Source of the DNA: Pseudomonas sp. RC10
Lineage (GTDB): Bacteria; Pseudomonadota; Gammaproteobacteria; Pseudomonadales; Pseudomonadaceae
Length of the DNA: 64,000 nt
NCBI RefSeq assembly: GCF_038397775.1
Contig: NZ_CP151650.1
Coordinates: 744,001 to 808,000, forward strand
Direction of reading: 5' to 3'
Under the pieces are notes generated by a model that was given only the letters and a program-made list of their open reading frames with translations, was not told the DNA's origin and made no database searches. Below, piece after piece: positions 36,919 to 45,925 of the stretch. Both the position numbers and the translations under genes were made by a program. Positions within the stretch are counted from its first letter, which is position 1, and each line of letters begins with the position of its first letter.

Positions 36919-39900
36919 TCATCTGAACAATCGATCCCGCACCTGCAGCATCATTGCTTCGTCCAGCTCGCCCCAATACTGCGGCTTGCCCGCCACGACC
37001 GCCGCGATGGGAACCCCGTCGCGGTAGACCAGCCGGTTGCCGACCACTGCCGCGACTTTCGACCCTGGCAACAGCGTGCCCGCCAGGTTCAGCGGGTCGA
37101 CGCCGCTGACCCCGATCAAACTGCCATCCAGTGGGCGTTTGCGGACCTCCCGCAGCAGGGGAATCGCTTCGGGCAGCGCGAATTGCTCGCCCGCTAATCC
37201 GGCGATGAAGCGGCCGCCTCGAATGTCCCCTCTCGCTTCCAGCCGGTGGAAGGTCCGCAGCAGTTCGCGCCAGCTTGGCAGCCAATCGGCCTCTCGTTCC
37301 AACAGACGCCAGAAGACCACGCCATAGCGACGCAGCAGGGTCATGGCGATGTGTTCAAGGGTTTCGCTGTCCAGGCGTTGTGAAGCATTGGCAGGCGCCC
37401 GGCGCAGTAAAGCCCAGCGCCCGGCATCGTCCATCCCGCCAATGAACGCCCCGCGATTTCGTCGGCTGGTGTGCGCCGCGCGCTTGCTGGCGGGGGTGAT
37501 CAGGGCGCGCAACCCGGCAAAGCTGTCGGCGTTAACCAACCCTGCACCGACCAATTCCTGTAGCGCGTTTTCCAGTTCAGTGCGCAGCAAGTGCGCCTCG
37601 ATCATCAGTTCATCGAAAAACATCGCGCCTTGAGTCGATAGCACTTCGTGAACCCGTTGTGCCCGCAGCGACAGTTCGGTGGGCGCAGGTTGTTCGGTGA
37701 GACCGCTCCACAGCCGAACCTGTGGGCGCGGCAGCAACACGATCGGCGTGCTGCGCAACGCAGCGGCGCCAACCTTGTTGCGACTCGTCAGACGCATCCA
37801 TACCACCTTACCGGACCGGCACAGGTCATCCAGCCAACTCTGGGAATAATCCTTCAGTCGTGCGGGAAGAATATCGCTGTCCCAAGCGCCAGCCGCCGCT
37901 GAAAACCCTTCGAGCTGATCGACCACCTCTGGTAGCGCGGCTTTGCCCTGGCTCTGGGTGGAGGTGGACAAGTGCTGCCAGTCGAACAGAAAACGCATGA
38001 AATCCTGCAGCGACACCGGTTCGATTTCTCGGCGCAGGCGCTTGACCGTGTAGCGATGGATGCGCGACAGCAAGTGCCGTTCGCACCACTGTTCGTCGCG
38101 GGCCCCGGGGCTGAAGCGACCGCGAAGGACGTACCCTTCGTTTTCCAGTTGCGCCAGCGCGTGGGCGACGTCAGCCTCGGGCAGCGCGAGCGGTTCAGCG
38201 ATGGTGGATAAGCTCATTGGGCCGAACCCACTGAGCCGTGCGCGAACGACCTCGACTTTCGCGTCGTCCTCATTCCACGGCTCGTCGAACCCCGTCAGCG
38301 CTGCCAATGGCGGGTGCATCTCTGCGGTGGGGTAAACCGTTTGCAGGCAGGTGAGGCGTTCTAACGCAATCCACAACGCTTGCTCTGGCGTGACCTGCAA
38401 ACGGGTGGCGCGACCCGAGCGAGCAAGGCTTTCCAGCCACTTCATCCAGTCTTTCTGATCCCGGGCTTCGGGGCCGCTGACACAGCCCAAGGTCATCAAC
38501 GCTTCGTGCATTTCGTCGACGTTTTGCGGCTGCGGCCAAGCCTCTTCGGCCACCGCGACGATGGCGTCAGCGTCGAGCGCGCCAAGGTCATCGGCGGATT
38601 CCGGGTCGCTCCAGCGCCGATTCAACACGGCTTGGGTGCGGCGCTCTTCAAGGGGCGCGTCGTCAAGAAATGTGTAGGGCTTGGCGTTGAGAATCTCCGC
38701 AGCCAGCGGGGAGGGCGCAGGCAGGTCGCGGGCGATCAGGCGCACGTCGCCTGTTTCCATGCGGCGGAGCAGATTCAGCCAGCCTTCGGCGTCCATGGCT
38801 TCGTGCAGGCAGTCGTCCAGCGTTTGCTCGACCAATGGGTGTTCCGGGACGTCCCGCTCGCCGACGAGGTTTTCCAGGCAGGCAATCTGATCTGGAAACA
38901 CCGTAGCGATGAGGTCTTCGCTCTTCATGCGTTGCAGTTGCGGCGCGACTTTTCGACCGCCCGCGTAACGAGGCAGCGCCAGTGCCACTCCCGCATTCCA
39001 GCGCCAACGCACGCCGAACAACGGGGCATCGAGCACGGCCTGTACCAGGATGTGCTCGGCGCTGTTGGAATGCAGGTAGCGCCAGACTTCGTCGAGCGCA
39101 AAGCTGTGGCTGGTCGAGAGCGACAGCACGATAGCGTCTTCGCTGGCGGCGGCCTGTAATTCGAAATTGAAGGTGCGGCAGAAACGCTTGCGCAGCGCCA
39201 ATCCCCACGCACGGTTCATGCGGCTGCCGAATGGGGTATGAATGACCAATTGCGTGCCGCCGGATTCGTCGAAGAAACGCTCCATTATCAGCGTGTCTTG
39301 CGACGGCAATGCGCCCAACGCCGCGTGCGCTCGCGCCAGGTACTCGACCAGTTGTTCGGCACTGTCCGCGCCGAGGCCCAACGTGTTCATCAGCCAGTCG
39401 ATGCATGGCCTGAGCTGGCCGGGGTGTTCGCTGAGCCGCTGATCAATGTCAGCCTGCAAGCGGGCCACGGCAAACGACAGCTCATCGCTGCGTCCCGGCG
39501 CTTCGCCCAGCCAGAACGGGATGTTCGGCGGCACCCCTTGCGCGTCCTCGACCCGCACGCGGCCGGACTCGATGCGCAGAATGCGATACGACGTGTTGCC
39601 CAGCTGGAAAATATCGCCCGCGATGCTCTCGACCGCGAAGTCCTCGTTGACCGTGCCGATGTTCAGCGCCTGGGGTTCGAGGATCACGCTGTAGTCGGCG
39701 TTGTCCGGAATCGTCCCGCCGCTGGTGACGGCCGTGAGCTTGCTGCCCCGTCGTCCGCGCAGGGTGTGGGTCACCGCGTCGCGATGCAGATACGCGGCCC
39801 GCACGCCCTGACGCCCGCTGTAGCCTTCGGCGAGCATGCTCAGCAGCGCTTGATAGTGCCGCTCATCGACGTCGGCGTAGGGTGATGCCTTGCGAAACAT

Positions 39901-41223
39901 CGCGAGCAGCGCCTGCTCTTCCCATTCCTGGCAACTGACCTCGGCGATGATCTGCTGCGCCAGCACGTCCAGCGGCGCGCGGGGAATCTGCAAGGTGTCG
40001 AGTTCGCCGCGACGTACGCAATCCAGCAACGCGGCGCATTCGATCAGGTCGTCGCGGGAAATGGCGAACAGACGGCCTTTCGGCGTACCGCCCACATGGT
40101 GACCGGAGCGGCCAACGCGTTGCAGGAACGCCGCAATAGAGCGGGGCGAGCTGATCTGACACACCAGGTCGACGTCGCCAATGTCGATGCCCAACTCCAG
40201 CGAGGCCGTGGCGATCAGCACTTGCAGGTCGCCGCGCTTGAGCCGCTGTTCGGCATCCAGACGCTGCTCTTTGGCCAGGCTGCCGTGGTGCGCGGCCACG
40301 GCCTCTTTGCCAAGACGCTCGCTCAAATGGCGAGCCATGCGCTCGGCCAGCCGTCTGGTGTTTACGAATATCAGCGTGGTGCGGTGTTCGCGAGCGAGTT
40401 CCGCGAGGCGGTCATACACCAGTTGCCAGACGTCGTTGGCCATGACGGCGGTCAGCGGCACCGGCGGCACTTCAATTGCCAGGTCACGGGGGCGGGCGTG
40501 GCCGATATCGACGATGGCACACGGCCGACTGATCGGGTCGCTGCCCACCAGAAAACGCGACACGCGCTCGATGGGCTTTTGCGTGGCAGACAGCCCGATG
40601 CGCAGCAATGGTTTTTCGCACAGCGCCTGCAAACGCTCCAGGCTTAACGCCAGATGGCTGCCGCGTTTGCTGGCGGCGATGGCGTGGATTTCATCGACGA
40701 TCACCGTTTGCGTGTTCGACAGCATGCGGCGGCCCGAATCGGAACCCAGCAACACGTACAGTGATTCCGGTGTGGTCACCAGAATGTGCGGCGCGGTCTT
40801 GCGCATCGCGTTGCGTTCTTTTTGCTGCGTGTCCCCGGTGCGCACGGCGGTGCGGATGCGCAACTCTGGCAGCCCTTGCTGTTTCAGTTGTTCGGTGATG
40901 CCCGACAGCGGGTTTTGCAGGTTGATCTGAATGTCGTTGGACAGGGCTTTCAGGGGCGAAACGTAGACCACGAAGGTCTGATCCGGCAGCTGGCCGCCCA
41001 TCTCCAAGCCCTGATGCACCAGATCGTCGATCACCGCGAGAAAGGCAGTGAGGGTTTTGCCTGAACCGGTGGGCGCGGCGATCAGAGTCGATTGGCGCCG
41101 CTTGATCAGCGGCCACGCCTGAGCCTGCGCTGCGGTCACGGCGGGAAATGTCTGGCTGAACCACGCGCTGACCGCCGGGTGAAAGGCGTCGAGCACCGGA
41201 TCGAGAGTCTGGGGAAGATTCAT
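36919..41223 (-). CDS. lhr: Large ATP-dependent helicase Lhr
   Basis: This superfamily 2 helicase of 1434 residues unwinds DNA:DNA and RNA:DNA. The core has AAPTGSGKT (about residue 50), VIVDEIHAIAASKRG, HHGSLAKEQRLDAE and QRVGRSGHHVGG, then the winged-helix and beta-barrel parts. The protein continues with a further ~600-residue C-terminal region, as in full-length Lhr rather than the short Lhr-Core. The end GVPIAAVVAGKPQYWGELDE is intact. I took ATG 41223 (MNLPQTLDPV); ATG 41259 is 12 codons upstream. No ligase or nuclease neighbour is present. Confidence 0.92.
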   Translation of the reverse strand: MNLPQTLDPVLDAFHPAVSAWFSQTFPAVTAAQAQAWPLIKRRQSTLIAAPTGSGKTLTAFLAVIDDLVHQGLEMGGQLPDQTFVVYVSPLKALSNDIQINLQNPLSGITEQLKQQGLPELRIRTAVRTGDTQQKERNAMRKTAPHILVTTPESLYVLLGSDSGRRMLSNTQTVIVDEIHAIAASKRGSHLALSLERLQALCEKPLLRIGLSATQKPIERVSRFLVGSDPISRPCAIVDIGHARPRDLAIEVPPVPLTAVMANDVWQLVYDRLAELAREHRTTLIFVNTRRLAERMARHLSERLGKEAVAAHHGSLAKEQRLDAEQRLKRGDLQVLIATASLELGIDIGDVDLVCQISSPRSIAAFLQRVGRSGHHVGGTPKGRLFAISRDDLIECAALLDCVRRGELDTLQIPRAPLDVLAQQIIAEVSCQEWEEQALLAMFRKASPYADVDERHYQALLSMLAEGYSGRQGVRAAYLHRDAVTHTLRGRRGSKLTAVTSGGTIPDNADYSVILEPQALNIGTVNEDFAVESIAGDIFQLGNTSYRILRIESGRVRVEDAQGVPPNIPFWLGEAPGRSDELSFAVARLQADIDQRLSEHPGQLRPCIDWLMNTLGLGADSAEQLVEYLARAHAALGALPSQDTLIMERFFDESGGTQLVIHTPFGSRMNRAWGLALRKRFCRTFNFELQAAASEDAIVLSLSTSHSFALDEVWRYLHSNSAEHILVQAVLDAPLFGVRWRWNAGVALALPRYAGGRKVAPQLQRMKSEDLIATVFPDQIACLENLVGERDVPEHPLVEQTLDDCLHEAMDAEGWLNLLRRMETGDVRLIARDLPAPSPLAAEILNAKPYTFLDDAPLEERRTQAVLNRRWSDPESADDLGALDADAIVAVAEEAWPQPQNVDEMHEALMTLGCVSGPEARDQKDWMKWLESLARSGRATRLQVTPEQALWIALERLTCLQTVYPTAEMHPPLAALTGFDEPWNEDDAKVEVVRARLSGFGPMSLSTIAEPLALPEADVAHALAQLENEGYVLRGRFSPGARDEQWCERHLLSRIHRYTVKRLRREIEPVSLQDFMRFLFDWQHLSTSTQSQGKAALPEVVDQLEGFSAAAGAWDSDILPARLKDYSQSWLDDLCRSGKVVWMRLTSRNKVGAAALRSTPIVLLPRPQVRLWSGLTEQPAPTELSLRAQRVHEVLSTQGAMFFDELMIEAHLLRTELENALQELVGAGLVNADSFAGLRALITPASKRAAHTSRRNRGAFIGGMDDAGRWALLRRAPANASQRLDSETLEHIAMTLLRRYGVVFWRLLEREADWLPSWRELLRTFHRLEARGDIRGGRFIAGLAGEQFALPEAIPLLREVRKRPLDGSLIGVSGVDPLNLAGTLLPGSKVAAVVGNRLVYRDGVPIAAVVAGKPQYWGELDEAMMLQVRDRLFR

Positions 41224-41383
41224 GCATGAATTTATGCGGGCGCAGGCGAGCAGATGCAAGGGCCGGTGATCGGTGAGGTCGGCGGAGCACGGGTTGGGAC
41301 TTACCCGCCCAACGTGTTATGTTTGCGACCGTTTTTTCACCTATCTTTCTAACTTGAATTCCAAGACCGAGCCTGCTGACTCT

Positions 41384-42268
41384 ATGCGAATGCGCCTTAT
41401 GCTGTTGGGCGGCGGGAATGCCCTTGGGCAGGCGTTGATTCGTCTGGGTGCCGAGGAGGACATTGGCTTCCTCGCACCGCGTCCACCGCAAGACGGTTGG
41501 GACGCGGCAAGCCTGACGCAACTGCTCGATGACACCCGCCCGGATGCCTTGATCAATCTTGCCTATTACTTCGACTGGTTTCAGGCGCAGAGCGTGAGTG
41601 CGGAGAGGCTGGACACCCAGGAACGCTCCGTCGAGCGTCTGGCTGAGCTGTGCCAACATCACAACATCGTGCTGGTTCAACCTTCCAGCTACCGGGTGTT
41701 CGATGGCTCGCGGGCGACCGCCTACAGCGAGAAAGACGAACCCGTGCCGTTGGGCTCTCGTGGCCAGGCGCTGTGGCGGATAGAACAGAGCGTGCGCGCG
41801 ACCTGCCCACAACATGTGCTGGTGCGTTTCGGCTGGTTGCTCGATGACAGCGCCGAGGGCGTGCTTGGGCGGTTTTTGAGCCTTGCTGAAACCCCTGATG
41901 AATTGCTGCTCGCCGATGATCGCCGTGGCAATCCGACACCGGTCGATGACGCGGCGCGAGTGATCATTTCAGTGCTGAAACAGCTGGATTGCGCGGCACC
42001 GCTGTGGGGCACCTATCACTACGCCGGTCACGAGGCGACCACGCCGCTGGCGTTGGGGCAGGCGATTCTCACCGAAGCCCGGTTAATGAAGCCGCTGGCC
42101 ATCGAAGCACCGACCGCCCAGGCCCACGCCGCCAGCCCGGATGCCGCCGAAGAGCCGCAGAACGCGGTGCTGGCGTGCAAGAAAATCCTTCACACCTTTG
42201 GTATCAAGCCCCGCGCATGGCGTGCCGGTTTGCCCAGCTTATTGGACCGCTACTACCGTCATGTCTGA
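41384..42268 (+). CDS. RmlD-like sugar-nucleotide-binding protein, catalytic pair lost
   Basis: This 294-residue Rossmann protein resembles dTDP-4-dehydrorhamnose reductase. The nucleotide-binding turn GGGNALGQALIRLG is near residue 8, and SSYRVFDG fits the family's S-x-Y-VFDG strand. Where RmlD has the catalytic Tyr-x-x-x-Lys, this protein reads PLGSRGQALW, with Arg and Leu instead. It may bind a sugar nucleotide or NAD without reducing it. I took ATG 41384. It overlaps the following epimerase by eight bases, so the two are coupled. Confidence 0.75.
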   Translation: MRMRLMLLGGGNALGQALIRLGAEEDIGFLAPRPPQDGWDAASLTQLLDDTRPDALINLAYYFDWFQAQSVSAERLDTQERSVERLAELCQHHNIVLVQPSSYRVFDGSRATAYSEKDEPVPLGSRGQALWRIEQSVRATCPQHVLVRFGWLLDDSAEGVLGRFLSLAETPDELLLADDRRGNPTPVDDAARVIISVLKQLDCAAPLWGTYHYAGHEATTPLALGQAILTEARLMKPLAIEAPTAQAHAASPDAAEEPQNAVLACKKILHTFGIKPRAWRAGLPSLLDRYYRHV

Positions 42269-43190
42269 TGCTCCTGTCCTCATCACCGGCGGCGCCGGTT
42301 TCATCGGTTCGCACCTGGTCGATGCCCTGCTCGCCAAGGGTTACGCCGTGCGCGTGCTCGACGATTTGTCAGCCGGTAAACGCAGCAATCTGCCGCTGGA
42401 CAACCCACGGGTCGAACTGATCGAGGGCGATGTCGCCGATGCCGCCCTGGTGGCGCGCGCGGCGATGGGTTGCCAAGCGGTTGCGCATCTGGCGGCCGTG
42501 GCGTCGGTGCAGGCGTCGGTGGACGATCCGGTCCGGACGCATCAGAGCAATTTCATCGGCACGTTGAACGTCTGTGAGGCCATGCGTCAGGCGGGCATCA
42601 AGCGTGTGGTGTTCGCGTCCAGCGCGGCGGTGTATGGCAACAACGGCGAAGGCGAGGCGATTACCGAAGACACGGCGAAAGCCCCTTTGACCCCTTACGC
42701 GTCCGACAAACTGGCCAGCGAGTACTACTTCGACTTCTACCGTCGCCAGCACGGTCTGGAGCCAGTGGTGTTTCGCTTTTTCAACATCTTCGGGCCGCGT
42801 CAGGACCCGTCGTCGCCGTATTCGGGTGTGATCAGCATCTTCGCCGAGCGCGCCGTGAAGGGCCTGCCAATTTCAGTGTTTGGCGATGGCGAGCAGACCC
42901 GGGATTTTTTCTACGTCGAAGACTTGGTCGATCTCGTGGTGCAAGGGTTCGAATTGCCGGTGGTGGGCGAGGGTGCGGTCAACGTGGGGCTGAATGCCAC
43001 GACGTCGCTGAACGAGCTGCTGGCGGCTTTCGGCGAAGTGGTAGGCAGTTTGCCGCCCGTGACCTATTTGCCTGCGCGCTCGGGGGACATCAAGCACTCC
43101 CGCGCTGACAATCAGCGTTTGCTCGAACGCTTCAACGTGCCTGAGCCGACGCCGCTGAATGTCGGGCTGGCGCGGTTGTTGGGGCGCTGA
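42261..43190 (+). CDS. NAD-dependent epimerase/dehydratase (GalE-like)
   Basis: This 309-residue extended short-chain dehydrogenase has GGAGFIGSHLVDALL at the N-terminus for NAD, the catalytic Ser in FASSAAVYGNN, and Tyr-x-x-x-Lys in PYASDKLASEYYF. FNIFGPRQDPSSPYSGVIS is typical of UDP-hexose 4-epimerases and WbpP-like enzymes, so a UDP-sugar C4 epimerase is likely; the exact sugar is not readable. The ATG at 42261 lies inside the end of the RmlD-like gene. A terminator follows. Confidence 0.85.
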   Translation: MSDAPVLITGGAGFIGSHLVDALLAKGYAVRVLDDLSAGKRSNLPLDNPRVELIEGDVADAALVARAAMGCQAVAHLAAVASVQASVDDPVRTHQSNFIGTLNVCEAMRQAGIKRVVFASSAAVYGNNGEGEAITEDTAKAPLTPYASDKLASEYYFDFYRRQHGLEPVVFRFFNIFGPRQDPSSPYSGVISIFAERAVKGLPISVFGDGEQTRDFFYVEDLVDLVVQGFELPVVGEGAVNVGLNATTSLNELLAAFGEVVGSLPPVTYLPARSGDIKHSRADNQRLLERFNVPEPTPLNVGLARLLGR

Positions 43191-43202
43191 ATCGCAGACA
43201 GC

Positions 43203-43230
43203 AAAAAGGCACCGATGAGGTGCCTTTTTT
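43203..43230. terminator. Bidirectional terminator between epimerase and ompW genes
   Basis: AAAAAGGCACC (43203–43213) pairs with GGTGCCTTTTTT (43219–43230) around GATGA. A and T runs on either side suit both converging genes. Confidence 0.9.
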
Positions 43231-43258
43231 GTGCGCGCTGCTTCAGGTTAGTGGGGCG

Positions 43259-43945
43259 TCAGAATTTGTAACCCACACCCACCATGTACACCCATGGGTC
43301 GATGTCCACGTCCACTTTGGTTTTGCCGACGCTCAGGGCCGATGGCCCGTCGACACTGGCTTTGGTGTCGATGTCGATGTACCAGACCGACGCGTTCAGC
43401 ATGATCTTGTCGGTCAGCATGTAGTCCATGCCGATCTGACCGGCCAGCCCGACGGAGTCCTTGAGTTTCAGGTTGCTGAAGCCCTGGTCCTTGCGATCAC
43501 CGGCCAGGTCGGTGTCGAAGAATTTGGTGTAGTTCAGACCGACGCCGACATAGGGCTGGAATTTCGACGACGCTTCCATCGGGTAGTACTGCAGCGACAG
43601 GGTGGGCGGCAGTTGTTTCACGTCTGCCAGCTTGCCGTCGAGCCCAGGACCGAGGCCTTTGACGCCGATGGTGTGGCTGAACGGTGTCGCGGCCAGCAGT
43701 TCCAGACCGACGTGGTCGGTGAGCATGTAGGCGAAGGTCAGGCCCAGTTGGGTCGAGTTGTCAGCGGTTGCCTTGGTGCCCGCGACCTTGGCGCCGTCGA
43801 GTTTCAGGTTGCCGCTGTCTTCGTTGGGCACCACCCGCGCCGCGCCTGCGCGCACGATGAAATCGCCCGCCTCATGGGCGTCGGCAATGACCGGGGTACA
43901 GAGGGCGAGCGCAAGGACGGATGCGCCGAGCAGGGACTTGTTCAT
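43259..43945 (-). CDS. oprG: Outer membrane protein OmpW/OprG
   Basis: This 228-residue protein forms an eight-stranded beta barrel that lets small hydrophobic molecules cross the outer membrane. It has a signal peptide ending near ADAHEAGDFIVRAGAARV, strands such as GLTFAYMLTDHVGLELLAAT and LSLQYYPM, and the C-terminal aromatic end VYMVGVGYKF. GGAG sits about seven bases before the ATG. It has its own promoter with an Anr/FNR-type box and is flanked by a bidirectional terminator. Confidence 0.94.
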   Translation of the reverse strand: MNKSLLGASVLALALCTPVIADAHEAGDFIVRAGAARVVPNEDSGNLKLDGAKVAGTKATADNSTQLGLTFAYMLTDHVGLELLAATPFSHTIGVKGLGPGLDGKLADVKQLPPTLSLQYYPMEASSKFQPYVGVGLNYTKFFDTDLAGDRKDQGFSNLKLKDSVGLAGQIGMDYMLTDKIMLNASVWYIDIDTKASVDGPSALSVGKTKVDVDIDPWVYMVGVGYKF

Positions 43946-43981
43946 GGGGGCTCCAGAAGGGCATTGAAAAGGGATGCCCCC

Positions 43982-44023
43982 ATGTTACGAACAGTACAGA
44001 TTCGGGTTTTTGATGCAGCTCAA
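43982..44023 (-). promoter_or_regulatory. Putative Anr/FNR class II promoter of oprG
   Basis: TTGAT-GCAG-CTCAA (44010–44023) matches nine of ten bases of the FNR/Anr box TTGAT-N4-ATCAA. On the minus strand TAACAT (43987–43982) is a -10 box. With the start at about 43975 the box is centred at -41.5, the class II activator position. OprG of P. aeruginosa is known to rise under low oxygen. Confidence 0.6.
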
Positions 44024-44032
44024 CGAAAGGGC

Positions 44033-44145
44033 AGTTACGAGCGGCAAGTTACGAGCGACGAGCTTGAAGCGGATCGGCGGCGGGTCGGCTGGCAGAGTTC
44101 AGCTTGTAGCTTGCCGCTCGTTACTTGTCGCTGCTTTCAAGCTCG
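44033..44145. repeat. Imperfect inverted repeat rich in CGAGCTTGAAGC/AAGTTACGAGCG units
   Basis: AGTTACGAGCGGCAAG (44033–44048) is answered by CTTGCCGCTCGTTACT (44110–44125), and CGAGCTTGAAGC (44059–44070) by GCTTTCAAGCTCG (44133–44145). The order of pairs is not a simple hairpin, so it looks like a cluster of short direct and inverted units. It runs into the 3' end of the DUF3299 gene. Confidence 0.65.
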
Positions 44146-44648
44146 TAGATCAGGATCTTGTCCGCTTCCATCTGGTACCCGGCATCGGCCAGTTCGCTGG
44201 TGGTGGATTTGACCTGCATCGGGCCTTCGATCCAGTACGGCTGGTAGAGCTCGTCGACTTTCACGCCCAATTCGCTGGTGACGTGGACGATCTGGTTCGG
44301 CGGCGGGGGCGGGACGTGGATGCAGGCACCGAAGTATGGCACCAGCAGAAACTCCGTCACGCGGCCTTCTTCACTCACTTCCAGCGGCACGATGTACCCC
44401 GGCAAGCGCACCATTTGCCCGTCGAGGGATTTCACCACCGGGGCGTGGGGCGCCAGTTGGTGGGCGGCGGGGGCGGACTCCATCGCGAGGGTGTCGGCCA
44501 TCTTCGACAGGTCGTGGATCGGCGCCGTAACCAGCTTCACCGGTGGCGCATCGGCCGGGATCATTTCCTGCCACGTCAAAACCCGCAGGTCTTGCGCCCA
44601 CGATGAAGTAGCAACCAGCAACGACAACAACACCCACAACCTGCGCAT
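44121..44648 (-). CDS. Periplasmic DUF3299 protein
   Basis: This 175-residue protein has a signal peptide (MRRLWVLLSLLVATSSWAQ) and the DUF3299 core, including PGYIVPLEV and VPYFGACIHVPPPPPNQ, whose Cys and His could bind a metal. The function is unknown. It is the last gene of the four-gene operon with the ABC permease, ATPase and ZrgA-like protein. Its last residues (ELESSDK) are encoded within the repeat at 44033–44145. Confidence 0.85.
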   Translation of the reverse strand: MRRLWVLLSLLVATSSWAQDLRVLTWQEMIPADAPPVKLVTAPIHDLSKMADTLAMESAPAAHQLAPHAPVVKSLDGQMVRLPGYIVPLEVSEEGRVTEFLLVPYFGACIHVPPPPPNQIVHVTSELGVKVDELYQPYWIEGPMQVKSTTSELADAGYQMEADKILIYELESSDK

Positions 44649-44658
44649 CAGAACGTCC

Positions 44659-45924
44659 TCATAAGCGAATCGACAGACCGTCCGCCAGCGACTGGCGATA
44701 GGCGCGCCAGGCCGGCACGACGCCCATCAGCAGCGCAGCGCCAAGAATGCCGCCCAGCAGCGTCCATTCATACGCAGTAGGCAGCGACAGTGGCAAGTAC
44801 AGACCGTAATTGGCCTGCACGTAACCCTGAGCCGACGCGATCCCGATGTACAGCAGCGCCAGACCGCTGACCGCCCCGGCGAAGGCCAGCGCAAAGGCTT
44901 CGAGGATCAACAGGCTCGCGACATGCCAGGGACGTGCGCCCACCGAACGCAGGATCGCCATCTCCCGACGGCGCTCGTTGAGGCTGGTGAGAATCGCCGT
45001 CAGCATGCCGATCAGACCGGTCAACACCACGAACAGCGAGATCACGAACAACGCCTTTTCAGCGGTGCCCATCAGGCTCCACAACTCCTGCAACGCTACG
45101 CCCGGCAAGATCGCCAGCATCGGCTCGCCACGGAAATCATTGATCTCTCGCTGCAGCGCGAAGGTGGAAATCTTGCTGTTCAGCCCGAGCATGAACGCGG
45201 TGATGGCCGTGGGCGTGAGGTCCATGTTGCGTGCCTGATCCGCGCTGATGCGGCCTGCGCCTTGAGCGGGCACGCCGTTGTGCCAGTCGATGTGGATCGC
45301 CTCCATGCCGCCAAGACTGATGTGCAGCGTGCGGTCCACGGGTGTGCCGGTGCGCTTGAGAATACCGACCACGGTGAACGGCTTGTCATCGTGTTTGACG
45401 AGGCTTACCACCGCCACGCCATGGGCCAGCACCAGCTTGTCGCCGAGCTTGTAATGCAGCGCATTTGCGACTTCGGCCCCGAGCACCACTTCGAAAGGGT
45501 CGGTGGCGAACGGTCGGCCCTCGGCCATTTCCAGGCGCTGCTGGCGTCCGTACTGGTAATGCTCGAAATACGATTCGTTGGTGCCCATCACTCGATAGCC
45601 GCGATGGCTGTCGCCGAGGGAAATCGGGATCGCCCACTTCACCTGCTTGCTGTTGGCGAAGTGCTGGAAGCTGTCCCAGCGGATGTTGTTGGTGGCGTCA
45701 CCGATGCGGAACACCGAATACAGCAGCAGGTTCACCGAGCCGGAGCGGGCACCGACGATCAGGTCTGTGCCGCTGATGGTGCTGGCGAAGCTGGCGCGGG
45801 CTTCGGTGCGCACCCGTTCCACGGCCAGCAGCAGGCAGACCGACAGGGCAATGGCGAAGGCCGTGAGAAACGCGGTGAAGCGGCGGTTGGCGAGACTGGC
45901 CAGCGCCAGGCGAAGAAGATACAT
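44659..45924 (-). CDS. ABC transporter permease, FtsX/MacB-like
   Basis: This 421-residue inner-membrane protein has one membrane helix near residues 18–38, a large periplasmic domain, and three C-terminal helices (from about 290), the FtsX-like layout seen in MacB and LolC/E. ERRREMAILRSVGARPWHV is the family's coupling-helix region. ATG 45924 follows the ATPase stop by one base and has GAGG upstream; longer in-frame starts overlap the ATPase gene. Such permeases move substrates in the periplasm rather than import them. Confidence 0.9.
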   Translation of the reverse strand: MYLLRLALASLANRRFTAFLTAFAIALSVCLLLAVERVRTEARASFASTISGTDLIVGARSGSVNLLLYSVFRIGDATNNIRWDSFQHFANSKQVKWAIPISLGDSHRGYRVMGTNESYFEHYQYGRQQRLEMAEGRPFATDPFEVVLGAEVANALHYKLGDKLVLAHGVAVVSLVKHDDKPFTVVGILKRTGTPVDRTLHISLGGMEAIHIDWHNGVPAQGAGRISADQARNMDLTPTAITAFMLGLNSKISTFALQREINDFRGEPMLAILPGVALQELWSLMGTAEKALFVISLFVVLTGLIGMLTAILTSLNERRREMAILRSVGARPWHVASLLILEAFALAFAGAVSGLALLYIGIASAQGYVQANYGLYLPLSLPTAYEWTLLGGILGAALLMGVVPAWRAYRQSLADGLSIRL

Positions 45925-45925
45925 C

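Noticed and set aside
41224..41383. Promoters in the lhr–RmlD-like divergent gap
   Set aside because: Only weak matches (such as TTGGGA-N17-TTATGT) were seen; not convincing enough to list.
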